Source: Raphanus sativus (lineage: Eukaryota > Streptophyta > Magnoliopsida > Brassicales > Brassicaceae). Taken from it: a stretch of DNA of 64,000 nt. Numbering within the stretch: position 1 is the first letter of the stretch; each line of letters starts with the position of its first letter. The notes beneath the pieces are model-generated. The model saw only the letters and a program-made list of their open reading frames with translations, was not told the DNA's origin and did not search any database. The stretch covers positions 1,364,001 through 1,428,000 of the forward strand of contig NC_079516.1 in the NCBI RefSeq assembly GCF_000801105.2, read 5' to 3'. Positions 45,401-55,361 of this stretch are shown here, one piece after another. The position numbers and the translations under genes are program-made.

Positions 45401-45967
45401 ATCTAACATTCTCCGAGCTTCCATTTCCTCTTGTGCCGGTAAGCTCTACCGATAACATTTTATATACTTAACATTAATCTGGGTTCGTCGTAGAATATGT
45501 TTGATTGGTTAGAAATGGTTCTACAATTGGGTTCTAGAATTGTAATTAGAACGATTCTATACGAACAATTGGTGATAAAGATCATTGCTTTTGTTGCTCT
45601 GCTTTTCTGGATTTTTTTTTAATCTGAAAATTGTTTTAATGTGTTTATATTGGTTCAGTCATTTTTCACCAAAAAAAATACGATATTTTAATCATTTTAG
45701 TGCGATATGGAACACAATCATGTTACGGTTCTGTCTGTTCCTATTGATGAGTTTTGAGTTCTGTTTTTTTTTTTTTTTTTGTAATCTCTATCAGACAAAG
45801 ACATCATGCTCATTGAATTTGTTTTTTTCCCATTTACAGTTTGCTGAGTTTGATACTTTTTTCCTCGGTGATGTGTTAAACAAGAAACAGTCACCTCTTC
45901 TTGATGCAGTTTTGAATTCCACAACGCATTTTGGAGTTTTATTTTGGTTTAGGTCAGCATCAGAACG
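42427..45967. other. LRR kinase 5' leader/promoter and ZIP gene upstream region
   Basis: 42430-43300 holds the spliced 5' leader of the LRR kinase (an acceptor-like TTGCAG lies near 42465 on the minus strand), then a CT-rich stretch (43440-43480) of promoter. 43600-45300 is AT-rich with no credible gene; the frame at 44406-44633 is not recognised. 45300-45960 is the ZIP leader, with a probable 5' UTR intron from about 45438 (CCG|GTAAGC) toward the start codon. Confidence 0.45.
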
Positions 45968-47886
45968 ATGCATCCAGGCTGCAAAAAGCTTCTGCTGCTT
46001 CTTTTCTTATTTTCCTCTGTATACATTGCCAACACTGAGACCTCTCATAAAGCAAGAGCTTCTCCTGATGGGGACTTGGGGAGAAACGTTATAATAGACG
46101 GAAGCGGTTTAGAGAAAACTTTACATGACATTGGAATGGGTGAGAAGAGAGGCAGCAAAGTCTCAGTCTCAGTCTCTACAGTTGTGTTGTTCACCTTGGC
46201 GATGGCTGCTGCCACCGGGTTAGGCGCGGTGCCCTTCTTCTTCGTCGAGCTCGATCCTCAATGGGCGGGAATATGCAACGGCATGGCTGCCGGTGTGATG
46301 CTGGCCGCTAGCTTTGATCTTGTAAAAGAAGGGCAAGAGCATGGTGGTTCTGGTAACTGGGTTGTTACTGGGATTCTAGCCGGTGGGTTGTTCATCTGGC
46401 TCTGCAAACAGTTTCTCGAACAATACGGTGAGGTTAGCATGCTGGATATCAAAGGAGCAGACGCAGCGAAAGTGGTTCTCGTCATAGGGATCATGACGCT
46501 TCATTCATTCGGGGAAGGGTCAGGCGTTGGTGTATCCTTTGCTGGCTCGAAGGGATTTAGCCAAGGGCTTCTGATCACTTTGGCGATAGCCGTTCATAAC
46601 ATTCCAGAAGGTTTAGCTGTTAGCATGGTGCTGACGTCAAGGGGTGTATCTCCACAGAACGCCATGCTCTGGAGTATCATCACATCTTTGCCTCAGCCTC
46701 TTGTTGCTGTGCCTGCTTTTTTATGTGCTGATGCGTTTAGCAAGTTCTTGCCCTTTTGTACTGGGTTTGCTGCTGGGTGTATGGTTTGGATGGTTATTGC
46801 TGAAGTGCTTCCTGATGCATTCAAGGTGAATTGCATTGTGTTCATGTCTGAAAACGTTGTTGCAGAGTATACTTTAATTTAATATCTCTCTTCTTTGTAA
46901 CCGCAACAGGAAGCGTCTCCGTCGCAAGTAGCGTCTGCAGCGACGATATCAGTAGCGTCCATGGAAGCTTTCAGCACTCTTTTCGAGAGTTTCACTCATG
47001 ATTACAAGTAATAGTTATAAGCTTCCGCATTTGATTGGTTCTTAATCTAACTAAGGCTTTATTTTCTTTAATCTGCAGCTCAGAGGATGCTTCTGGCTTC
47101 TTTGTTTCACTCCTCTTTGGTCTAGGCCCATTGCTTGGGGGAGTGTTTCTGGTTGCATCGGCACTCACCTTCCGTCTACAGCACGCTCTCCTCATGGGAG
47201 TAGCCTCAGGGATTGCCTTTGTCCTCGGTCTCTGGCGTCCGCTTCAACTTCTCATATCTGCAAAAATGGGATTCATCCCTCTGGTTACTCTACTCGCGGT
47301 CGGAGCGGGGCTGAGCCATTTCACGAGCTCAGCCATCACTTCTCGGAAGAAGTCTCGAGCTGGCAGTTTAATCACCTCAGCAACCAATTTTCCAACGAGT
47401 ATGATAACGCTCCAGTCACTATTAGCGTGTGGAGCGGTTGGTTTCCACGCATTAGCGGAAGGGCTTGCTCTCGGAGTCGCTGCTCCAAAGGCTTATGGTC
47501 TAGGGAGACACATGGTGCTCCCAGTTTCCTTACACGGGCTGCCAAGAGGGACAGCGGTTGCAAGCTGCGTTTTCGGTGCTACGGACAGCTGGCACGCAGC
47601 TCTTGCGGCTGCAGCTTTGGTTGGGTTCGTGGGACCTGTGTCAGCCATAGGATCGATACTAGCCGGGATAGATTACAGTGGGCTTGACCACGTGATGATG
47701 GTGGCGTGCGGTGGATTGCTGCCTAGCTACTGGCAGGTGGTGAAGAGAGCGGTGAAGTTGGAGAGGAAGAAAGGGAGTGTGGGGATGGTGCTGGGAGTGG
47801 CGTGTGCGGTTGTGTGTCTGACTTTTACTAGACTGGTGTGCTTGCACACGCCTTACTGCAATTCTGCACCTGAGGCTGTTAGATGA
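45968..47886 (+). CDS. ZIP-family metal transporter (GufA-like)
   Basis: Three exons: 45968-46825, 46910-47007 and 47079-47886, giving 1764 nt and 587 residues. A signal peptide (about 1-23; KLLLLLFLFSSVYI) precedes a luminal segment. There are at least eight hydrophobic helices. The ZIP signature HNIPEGLAVSM and a second HSFGEGSGVGVSF supply the metal-binding His and Glu residues of helices IV and V; FHALAEGLALG is a third such motif in the last exon. The two halves may be an internal duplication, as this is nearly double the length of classical ZIPs. The match is to At3g08650. Transport of divalent cations (Zn, Fe or Mn) across an internal membrane is inferred from family only. A partial copy of its 3' end lies at 54.7 kb. 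Confidence 0.9.
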
Positions 47887-48070
47887 GTGATTCATGAAAG
47901 CTAGATAGAGCCATCTCTTGTGGATTCTCTTCTTCTTCTTTTTCTTTTATGTTGTAAGATATATGTTTTCTTTGTGAATAAACCACATTAAGAGAAACTC
48001 ATTAGTTTTAGCATTCGCAGGATGAACCATTAACTTTTATTTTTGTGCAAGTAAACCGTTGAATCTATAG
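47887..48070 (+). other. ZIP gene 3' UTR and junction with inserted block
   Basis: The first 180 bp after the stop are shared, with indels, with the 54.7-kb partial copy (ATTAG.TTTAGCA and GATGAACCAT phrases). Similarity ends at GTTGAATC (about 48067), which marks where foreign sequence begins. Confidence 0.55.
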
Positions 48071-48254
48071 ATACTAGGAGCGGAGCGCGGGGATATTGAA
48101 AATATGTTACTGAATATAATAGCTATAATAGCATGATGTAACATGATGTAATTGAGATCGTGAGATGAACATAGAAACATTAAAAACTAAGTTTCTCTCT
48201 ACATTGAGCAAGCTTGGAAGATGATAATCTAAAAGAGCACAATCATTGGGGCTT

Positions 48255-49640
48255 CAGTCTACCTCTTCATTGTCCAAGATCAAACAGTCCTTTATCTTCT
48301 CACTGAAAAAGTTCTGGAAACCAACAACGTTAAAATAGTGTTTAACCAAGGTCTCAAGAGCCCAAGATATGTGACATGTAAACAAAATAATGTCTAGTGC
48401 TATTATTAGCAAGCAACCTATTTAGGTGCTCACCTCAGATATGTTTGACTGTCAACCTTTTGATGATGCTTCACTTGGGAGATCAGATGTGGTAGTAAGG
48501 AGCCGAAATGCTCAAGGGATGATCGATCTTGTGGAAGTATTTGGAACCGGTAACTTGAACAGCAAGCAGCATAAAGGGCTTAGACTCATGGCATTCTTCT
48601 AATGAGTCTGATCCATTTAGTGGGTTGTTACAGATAGGACATAATGCATTTGTAGTCATGGAACCGTCATATTTGAGATTGAGTTTCTTTAGACGTCTCT
48701 GAATGGCCATTGGAACACAAGAGTCGTCAGTTTCAGGAATTTTATTGAAGTAAAATGGAGTAAGCTTTGCAGCTGTCCTTACAATTTTGCACTCCCGTGA
48801 TGGATTCTCTTCCTGCGCAAACATATAACTAAGTATGTTCATAACAACCAGATAAATGATGGGCTAAAAGAAATCAAGAAGTTGATTTTCCACCTAAAAC
48901 AGAGCAACGAATGAAGACACCAAGTCATTGATCCCGGATTGAGGATGACAAGCCAACTCAACCGTCTTTAGATTGTCATGTCCACAGTGTGTTAGACTCA
49001 TTCAACGGTTGATAAGAAAATTCCAAGACTGGTAAAAAAATAGTTAAAATACGACCCCATCCAAATGGCAGAGCCTAGTTATTTCCTGCCAAACACAATC
49101 TCAAAGTGGCTGCACAAGAGGAACCTTCCACCTCGCATCAACATGCTGAATATCTGCTGATATGAATAACCTCGTCCCAGTCCCAAGAGAAATGCAAGTC
49201 AAATCACAACTTCGATGTCTATGTGAAATGTCCAAACAAAGATACATATAAACGATGGATACTAAAATATTAACAAAATACAATTTTACATGAGAATCTC
49301 ACTCAACATACAATCTAGCAGAGAAGAGACATTCAGATCAGGACAAAGTAAGCAGAACACACCTTGACAGTGGCTGCAAGACCATGGGAAGCGAGTCTTG
49401 ACGTGCATGATCCTACCACTAATCTGTTGTACTCATTCTCAGGGGCAAGCTAAAAATAATCATCAACAAAATTAGATTAAAAAAAAACCAAGGCATCAGG
49501 TAAAAGGCAGATAGGAATGAATGAACTTTTTTTAATTCCCAATAGACACAAAAGTCAAACAAACCTTTTGCAAAGACAACATCTTCAGATGCAGCAAAAG
49601 GTCTTCTTTTCCAATCTCATCACTAACGCTTACTTGGTTG
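48255..49640 (-). pseudogene. CTU2 (tRNA 2-thiolation protein 2) pseudogene, 3' two-thirds
   Basis: Minus-strand exons encode, in order, EIGKEDLLLHLKMLSLQK (49620-49566), APENEYNRLVVGSCTSRLASHGLAATVK (about 49450-49365) and FISADIQHVDARWKVPLVQP (about 49170-49110). Then follow LKTVELACHPQSGINDLVSSFVALF (about 48970-48900), EENPSRECKIVRTAAKLTPFYFNKIPETDDS through KYDGSMTTNALCPICNNPL (48820-48620), and EKIKDCLILDNEEV near 48260-48300. This is the cytosolic CTU2/NCS2 family, which with CTU1 adds sulfur to wobble uridine of tRNAs. A single-base frameshift near 48590 separates the CPICNN part from a still recognisable continuation (LYAACCSSYRFQILP). The N-terminal third is missing. CTU2 is not a gene of this Arabidopsis block, so the copy was inserted. 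Confidence 0.85.
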
Positions 49641-50581
49641 TGTACCATCCGTAATCAGACTTGCAGTCTTGGTGAACACCTTGAAATCAAACTTCTCATT
49701 GCCTTCTTTGCAGACTTGCAGTGAGATGAAAGACAATCTGAAACATATAGCAACAAAAAAAGTGAAAGTAAATATTTTTTTTATTTTTGTACAATATCTT
49801 CTCATCAAGGAGAAGTAAAGTGACTCCTATGAATGTACCACGCTTCTTGATGTTTTTAGAGTCCAAAAATGGAGAAGCCAAGCAGCAATGAACTACGACA
49901 TCTACCGAGGCGGAGAGCTCTGAAGGCTGATTTCCCAACAACAACATCTGAAGAAGACATTGTAGAAGAATCATTGTATGCTTGATAAAGGAGATTAAGA
50001 GACACTGGTTTAGAAGGTTCATCCAACTCTCAATCCTCTGCAATTTATAGCATTTTGGGTTAAATGAAAATATCATTTACCAGAGAGATCAAGAGAAATA
50101 CGTTGAACAATAGAGGAGTCTAAGAGTTTAGAGAGAAGAATTCAATGTTTTTGGAGTGAATAGCGGAAACGTGGATTGAAGAGACGAAGAACGACAATGG
50201 AACCCTAATGACTAAACCGAGCCGGGTAACGAAATCAAAACGGAAGAGAAAACAATGATCAAACCAAACCGAATGTGGATCCCACAATCATTAAAAAAAC
50301 GCTGACGTGGACACTCTCAAAAGAGAGAAAAGTGCCCCATTATATATATGATTATGAGCAACACTCTATTTGTCAACTAAGGACATGTTCGTTTCATCAT
50401 CCCCTGACAAAATTCATCTGGATGGAGATGAGAATTTTGTTTGTTTATGTATTAAAAGTAAAAATCATCTAGATGACTAATTTGGATAAGTTTTAAAAAT
50501 TTATGTTTAATTTTGAAAAACAGTTGACTGATCCAAAGTGAACCATATAAATGGAGATGGTTTTGGTAAAATGGTACAATA
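49641..50581. other. unassigned part of the inserted block
   Basis: Minus-strand frames here (for example VCKEGNEKFDFKVFTKTASLITDG at about 49718-49640 and HCCLASPFLDSKNIKKRGTF at about 49890-49835) have coding-like composition but match nothing I know; they may be further gene fragments. 50140-50560 looks non-coding. Confidence 0.35.
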
Positions 50582-51199
50582 TCTATCTTATTAAAACAGA
50601 AACATTCTGTTGGACCTAACATTTATTTTGTAAGTTTTTAAATTAAATACACATTTATACTTTATAGTTAAACCTACATTAAATCACTAATGTTACTTTC
50701 TTTATACTACTATCCATGTTTCCAAACAATATACTTATTTTTTTATACTATTATCAATGTTTCCAAACAATATATTTTTATACTACTATCAATGTTTCCA
50801 GACAATACAATAATTAATCTTAGTTATTTTATATCTATCATTTTCTCTTTAAAATTTTGTAGAAACGTCATAATTTCATAAATTGCAAAATAATGAACTT
50901 TAAAATTTGGATTATAAGATTACATATCGGTCATCCATCAGTCATCCATCAGTACAATCGGTTAGTCTCGAGGTTTAGTGATTTTTTTAATATGAATATT
51001 TTAAAAACCGAAATTGAATTGTCAGATCTCCGGATTAACGGATATAATCAAAATCGGGTTGAATTTAAAAACATTGATTTAAATGCAAAAATATTTTAAA
51101 TACACACTCTTTAAAAATTACCAAAATATTTGTCAAATTATTAGTGAAATTTTTTATCGTAAAATATTCCGCGCTTCCAAAGCGCGGGTCAAAATCTAG
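50582..51199 (+). mobile_element. non-autonomous Helitron
   Basis: The 5' end reads TCTATCTTATTAAAACAG after an A (50581). The 3' end has a short GC hairpin (CCGCGCTTCCAAAGCGCGG, about 51169-51187) followed by GTCAAAATCTAG and a T (51200). TC at the start, CTRR at the end with a subterminal hairpin, insertion between A and T, and no target duplication are the Helitron hallmarks. At 618 bp it has no coding capacity; the internal part is AT-rich with short tandem units (TTTCCAAACAATA, about 50715-50800). Confidence 0.85.
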
Positions 51200-51744
51200 T
51201 ATCTATTATAACTCTATAGATCGCTCATAATGGTTTTCCTTTTTTTTTCTTTATATCAACATTTTCTTCAAAAACAAAAGATGCTCTATGATTGTTAATA
51301 ACAAAATCACTATTAATGAATTAAAAATTACATATAATTATCATCAGTATAATTGATTTTACTTTTTATTTAAAAATTTATGTTAGTTAGAAGTTTCCTT
51401 CTTCAATAAATTTAACATAAATAGAATATTTAAGTAATAATCAAACCACTAGATATTACATATTTAAAATGACATATCTAATTAAAAATATAATATTATT
51501 CAAGTAATAATCAAACCAATTAGAAATCACATATTCAAAATCACATGTCTAATTAAAAATATAATATTATTTATTTAAATTATACATATAAATTAAAAAA
51601 TAATTTAAAGAAGTTGAGAAATTGATTAATAGTTTAATTTAACCTCTTCAATCATCTTTGATCATCTTGTTGCTTCTGTTTTGTTTGGCTCCATTGTTAG
51701 CAGAGGATCTACTCCCATTTGGACATCGTGGGAAGAAATATCTT

Positions 51745-51900
51745 ATTAGGTATTGAGCCTTATCATCATAGCACATTCATCATTTTTTCTTCGAAACTAT
51801 TTTGTCTGCATAATTTAAAAAATTTCTTATTAGGTATTGAGCCTTATCATCATAGCACATTCACCATTTTTTCTTCGAAACTATTTTGTCTGCATAATTT
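51745..51900. repeat. 80-bp tandem duplication
   Basis: The unit TTCTTATTAGGTATTGAGCC...GTCTGCATAATTTAA occurs at about 51740-51819 and 51821-51900 with one or two differences, so the event is recent. Confidence 0.85.
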
Positions 51901-53070
51901 AACCGCGTGTTTTTAAGAACTCGTCTAACATGTATTGCATTGTGCAAATTTTGTTTTTATAAAAACATAATCATAAGTAATGAGATTGGTCAAAATATTC
52001 AAATCCAAACTGCATAATTGAGCTCAATCCAAAAAGTAATATTGAACCCAAGCAAAGCAGATTAAATATTCGAATGGATCCTAAAATTTAATAACTAAAA
52101 TATCTACCTATTTTTCATCCAAATATCAAAATTGAACCTGTTTTCATGTTAATATTAGGTATAATTTTATCATCTTAAACCAGTGATTACCAACATGAAA
52201 GCATCCATGTGGGGAAAATCCCAATAAGCTCGTTTTGATTTAAATCTGTATCAGCATGCACAAAGTTACCGTCTCTGGCTTCTTCAGTCTCTGAACTCTC
52301 ATCTCAAGTCATCTCATATTCATTATGAACCATCTTGAACTGCTTACTAGTAGCACTACAAAAGAAAGAATCATACAACCTTCGTGACAATATAACAAAG
52401 AAGAATTAAAGACAAGAAAAACATTCGATTACTCTATCACTAGGACTGTGGAAGCAGTTGGAGATCGATATATCGGGGCAACCAGATCGTGAGGAAGCTT
52501 ACCAATGTCAACGTTGAACTTCTCATGTGATTCTGCTTGCTCCACTGTCACTAGACGTTCCAGACCCATTTCGACCTCCATTGAGTAGAAATCTCTTAGG
52601 ATGAAATGCCTCCCTTGGTATCTAACAGCACCAGTTACTAACTTCAATCTCACATTTGTTTGGTTATCTACTAACCACTAATCTCCTGGACCCAAGATTA
52701 ACTATACCATTATCATAGCACATTCACCATCTCTTCTTCAAAACTCTATTTTTCTACATATTTAAGCGCATATTTTAGTTTATTTCGAATAACCAAAACC
52801 GAAACAGAGTAATACATCATCTAACATGTATCGCAATATACAAATTTTGTTTTTATAAAAACATTATCATAAGTAATGGGCTTGGAAAAAATATTCAAAT
52901 TCGAATAACCTCATTGAACTCAATCCAGAAAAGTAATATCGAATCCGAACCAAAAATGATTAAATACTTGAATAGATCTTACATTTTAATATCTAAAAAT
53001 ATCTATCTACTTTTCATCCAAATATCAAAACCGAACCTGTTTTCATGTTAGTGTTAGGTATAATTTTATA
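51840..53070. repeat. diverged direct repeat pair around an orphan ORF
   Basis: About 51845-52170 and 52705-53070 share long collinear similarity. Shared phrases include CATAGCACATTCACCAT, TTTTGTTTTTATAAAAACAT, ATCATAAGTAATG and TTTTCATCCAAATATCAAAA. They could be the long terminal repeats of a decayed element, with 52170-52700 as the interior. Confidence 0.65.
52429..52653 (-). pseudogene. orphan coding fragment of unknown family
   Basis: A minus-strand frame of 74 codons (KLVTGAVRYQGRHFILRDFY, MEVEMGLERLVTVEQAESHE) has amino-acid composition and GC content unlike the flanking AT-rich repeats, so it probably derives from a real exon. Start and promoter are not evident, and I do not recognise the family. 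It lies between two diverged direct repeats and may have been carried by that element. Confidence 0.35.
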
Positions 53071-53696
53071 CTATTCAAATTTATATATTATTTTATTTTC
53101 AAATATCAGAATTTTTTTATATTTCTTACATAATTTCAGTGGGTACCCAACACAAACTGAAATTTATAAATATGTGAATAAGATTTAAAATTTTTAATCC
53201 TAAAATTCCAAAAACCGAATAAGTCTGAATCAAACCCGAACAAGTACACAATCAAAATATATAAGATTATGTGTTTAATTTATTTCCTAATATATATTAT
53301 GTGTTTAATATATTTCCTGATAATAATGGTAAAATGTTTATTTCGGTATATATATGAAACTGAGATGTTTATTATTTAATTTAATAGCATTATATATATT
53401 ATAAATTTATTTGTATTTATAAGTAATATATAATAATTATTTAATTATAATGAAACATGTTTTTCTAAATTTTCTATTTTTTATGTTTTATATTATATTT
53501 TTGAAAATATATATTAATTTTTAGATTACATTCTTTTAAAAATTTGCAAAAAGATTTTTTTTGAAGAAATATTTAAATATTTACTTGAATAATTAAGTTG
53601 TTAATTGACATATTAATTTGAATATAATAATATAATATGAAAGATCAGGTCCAAATAGTGAAAGACCTTTTACTGAATTTATTTTCTTGGTGTTGA

Positions 53697-54624
53697 GTGT
53701 GTATCCTTGGATAGAAAGAATAACCCGCACAAACAAATGGGATCTGAAAATTTGTTGCGGAAGAGGAGAAGATTAAACTCCCTTACTGAACCAATATCGG
53801 TTCTTATTAGATTCAACCAAATACTGAGAAAAAGAATAAGCTCGATACTCAGCTCAGATTTGATTGAAAACACAACAAAATTCGCCAAGCGAAGGAAAGA
53901 TCCGCAAACGGAAACAAAAATCGATCAACTGATCGAATATCTTACAGTCAAAAACAGTAGAACATCTCTCAATCCCTCTGAAAGATTTTTTTTGATAAGA
54001 GGGAAGTTGAGAGAGATTTCTCTCTCTATAGGAAGAGAGAGAACTCTTGGGTTTGATATTATGAAGTCTATCGGCTTTTAGTAAAGTTTCTCGGCAGACA
54101 GGAGGCGGTGGTGATGGATTGATATCGGCTGGTTCAACAGAGGTTTAGTAGAGTCGGCGTCTCCTTATGTTGATGACGGTCCGGCAAAAGATCTCATGTT
54201 GGTCAATCGAGCTTTCTCTGAATTATCATCTGCGGTAGTTGAGTTTCCATAACACAAACAAAGGTTGAAGCGTAAGAAGGAGTTGGAAGGTATTGGCGTC
54301 TGCAGCGAGGTTTCAAATGGATTCTATGGCGTTGAGAAGCAAAGATGGAGGTTTGGTGCATAACAATCCCGACGGTGAAGAATTACGGCGAGTGTGAACA
54401 CCGTGTTGCATGACAGACACGTAACAATGCATGTGTCTTGTGTTTCTTCATCAAGAGTCACGTGGAAAGGACAGCAATTCATAAACCGACTTTCATTTTG
54501 GGCTTAATGACTATTGGGCTTCTCGTTATGTTTAATGTTTAATGAACCTCAGTTTATGTAACGTACAATACCTTGTAAAATTGTCCATTGGACTAGATCA
54601 ATGAAATATGTTGCAAAAAAAAAA
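53697..54624 (+). mobile_element. poly(A)-tailed retroposon with 22-bp target duplication
   Basis: GAATTTATTTTCTTGGTGTTGA occurs exactly at 53675-53696 and 54625-54646. The 928 bp between them end in TTGC followed by ten A residues, with ATGAAAT upstream. Long perfect target duplications plus an A-tail indicate LINE-type target-primed insertion. The insert begins with an open frame (53707-54081; 124 codons, basic, KRISSILSSDL) and continues non-coding, with GGGCTTAATG.CTATTGGGCTT phrases. It may be a 5'-truncated LINE, a SINE-like element or a retrocopied transcript; I do not recognise the source. Confidence 0.8.
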
Positions 54625-54723
54625 GAATTTATTTTCTTGGTGTTGATAAAGAATACAACAAACAATGAAATCCAAATATTAGGATGAACCAAAAGAGGGA
54701 TTAGTCTTATTTATTCATAAATC

Positions 54724-55115
54724 TTGCAGCTGCAGCAGCTTTGATTGGGTTCGTGGGACCTGTATCAGCCATAGGATCAGTACTTGCCGGGACAGATTAC
54801 TGTGGACTTGACCACGTGATGATGGTGGCGTGCGGTGTATTGCTGCCTAGTTTCTGGCAGGTGATAAAGAGAGCGATGAAGTTAGAGAGAAAGATAAGGC
54901 AGTGTGGGATGGTGCTGGGAGTATGTGCGGTTGTGTGTCTGACTTTCCCTAGACGGGTTTGCTTGCACACGCCGTACTGCAATTCTGCACCCTGAGGCTG
55001 TTAGATAATTGATTCATGGAAGCAAGAGCCACCTTTTGTGAAAAGACGAACTCAATAAGCTCTTTAGTTATAGCACTCAGCAAAATGAACCATAAATGCG
55101 TGTAACTAAAAACCA
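54724..55115 (+). pseudogene. partial duplicate of the ZIP transporter 3' end
   Basis: 54724-55003 repeats about the last 93 codons of the ZIP gene at 47.6-47.9 kb (ALIGFVGPVSAIGSVLAGTDY, LDHVMMVACG, RVCLHTPYCNSAP). A frameshift lies at the last codons (CCCTGAGG) and a 2-codon deletion in the V.CAVVCL part. The shared sequence continues into the 3' UTR. No promoter or upstream exon accompanies it. Confidence 0.93.
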
Positions 55116-55361
55116 TTGAATCATGAAAACCCTTTTATTGAATTTATTTTCTTGGTAAATGTAGATAAAGAAAACAACAAACAATGAAAATCCAAATATT
55201 AGGATGAACCTAAAGAGGGACCAGTCTTATTTATTCATTCATAAACATAACACAACTCTAAAAAAGTCTCAAGCTTTTATCATTGAAGAAGGAACCTCTC
55301 TTTAGTTCCTATGAACAAGTGAAAACAAAGAGGAGAGCTTCCAAAAGATAAACGATGAGAT
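55116..55361. other. 3' flank of the RETICULATA-like gene, duplicated upstream
   Basis: 55137-55245 (TTGAATTTATTTTCTTGG, TAAAGAAAACAACAAACAATG, CCAAATATTAGGATGAACC) is repeated at 53672-53696 plus 54647-54720, the latter split by the poly(A) retroposon. The stretch is the 3' UTR region of the minus-strand gene that follows. Confidence 0.8.

Larger units (their letters stand above)
51200..53674. other. repeat-rich remainder of the inserted block
   Basis: AT-rich. Includes a tandem 80-bp duplication, a diverged direct repeat pair and one orphan minus frame (all listed). No complete gene. Similarity to the RETICULATA-gene 3' flank resumes at about 53658. Confidence 0.5.

Noticed and set aside
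45585..46094. 169-codon frame covering the ZIP leader
   Set aside because: Phe/Leu-rich translation of an AT/T-rich intron and UTR in a different frame from the ZIP start; no coding signature.
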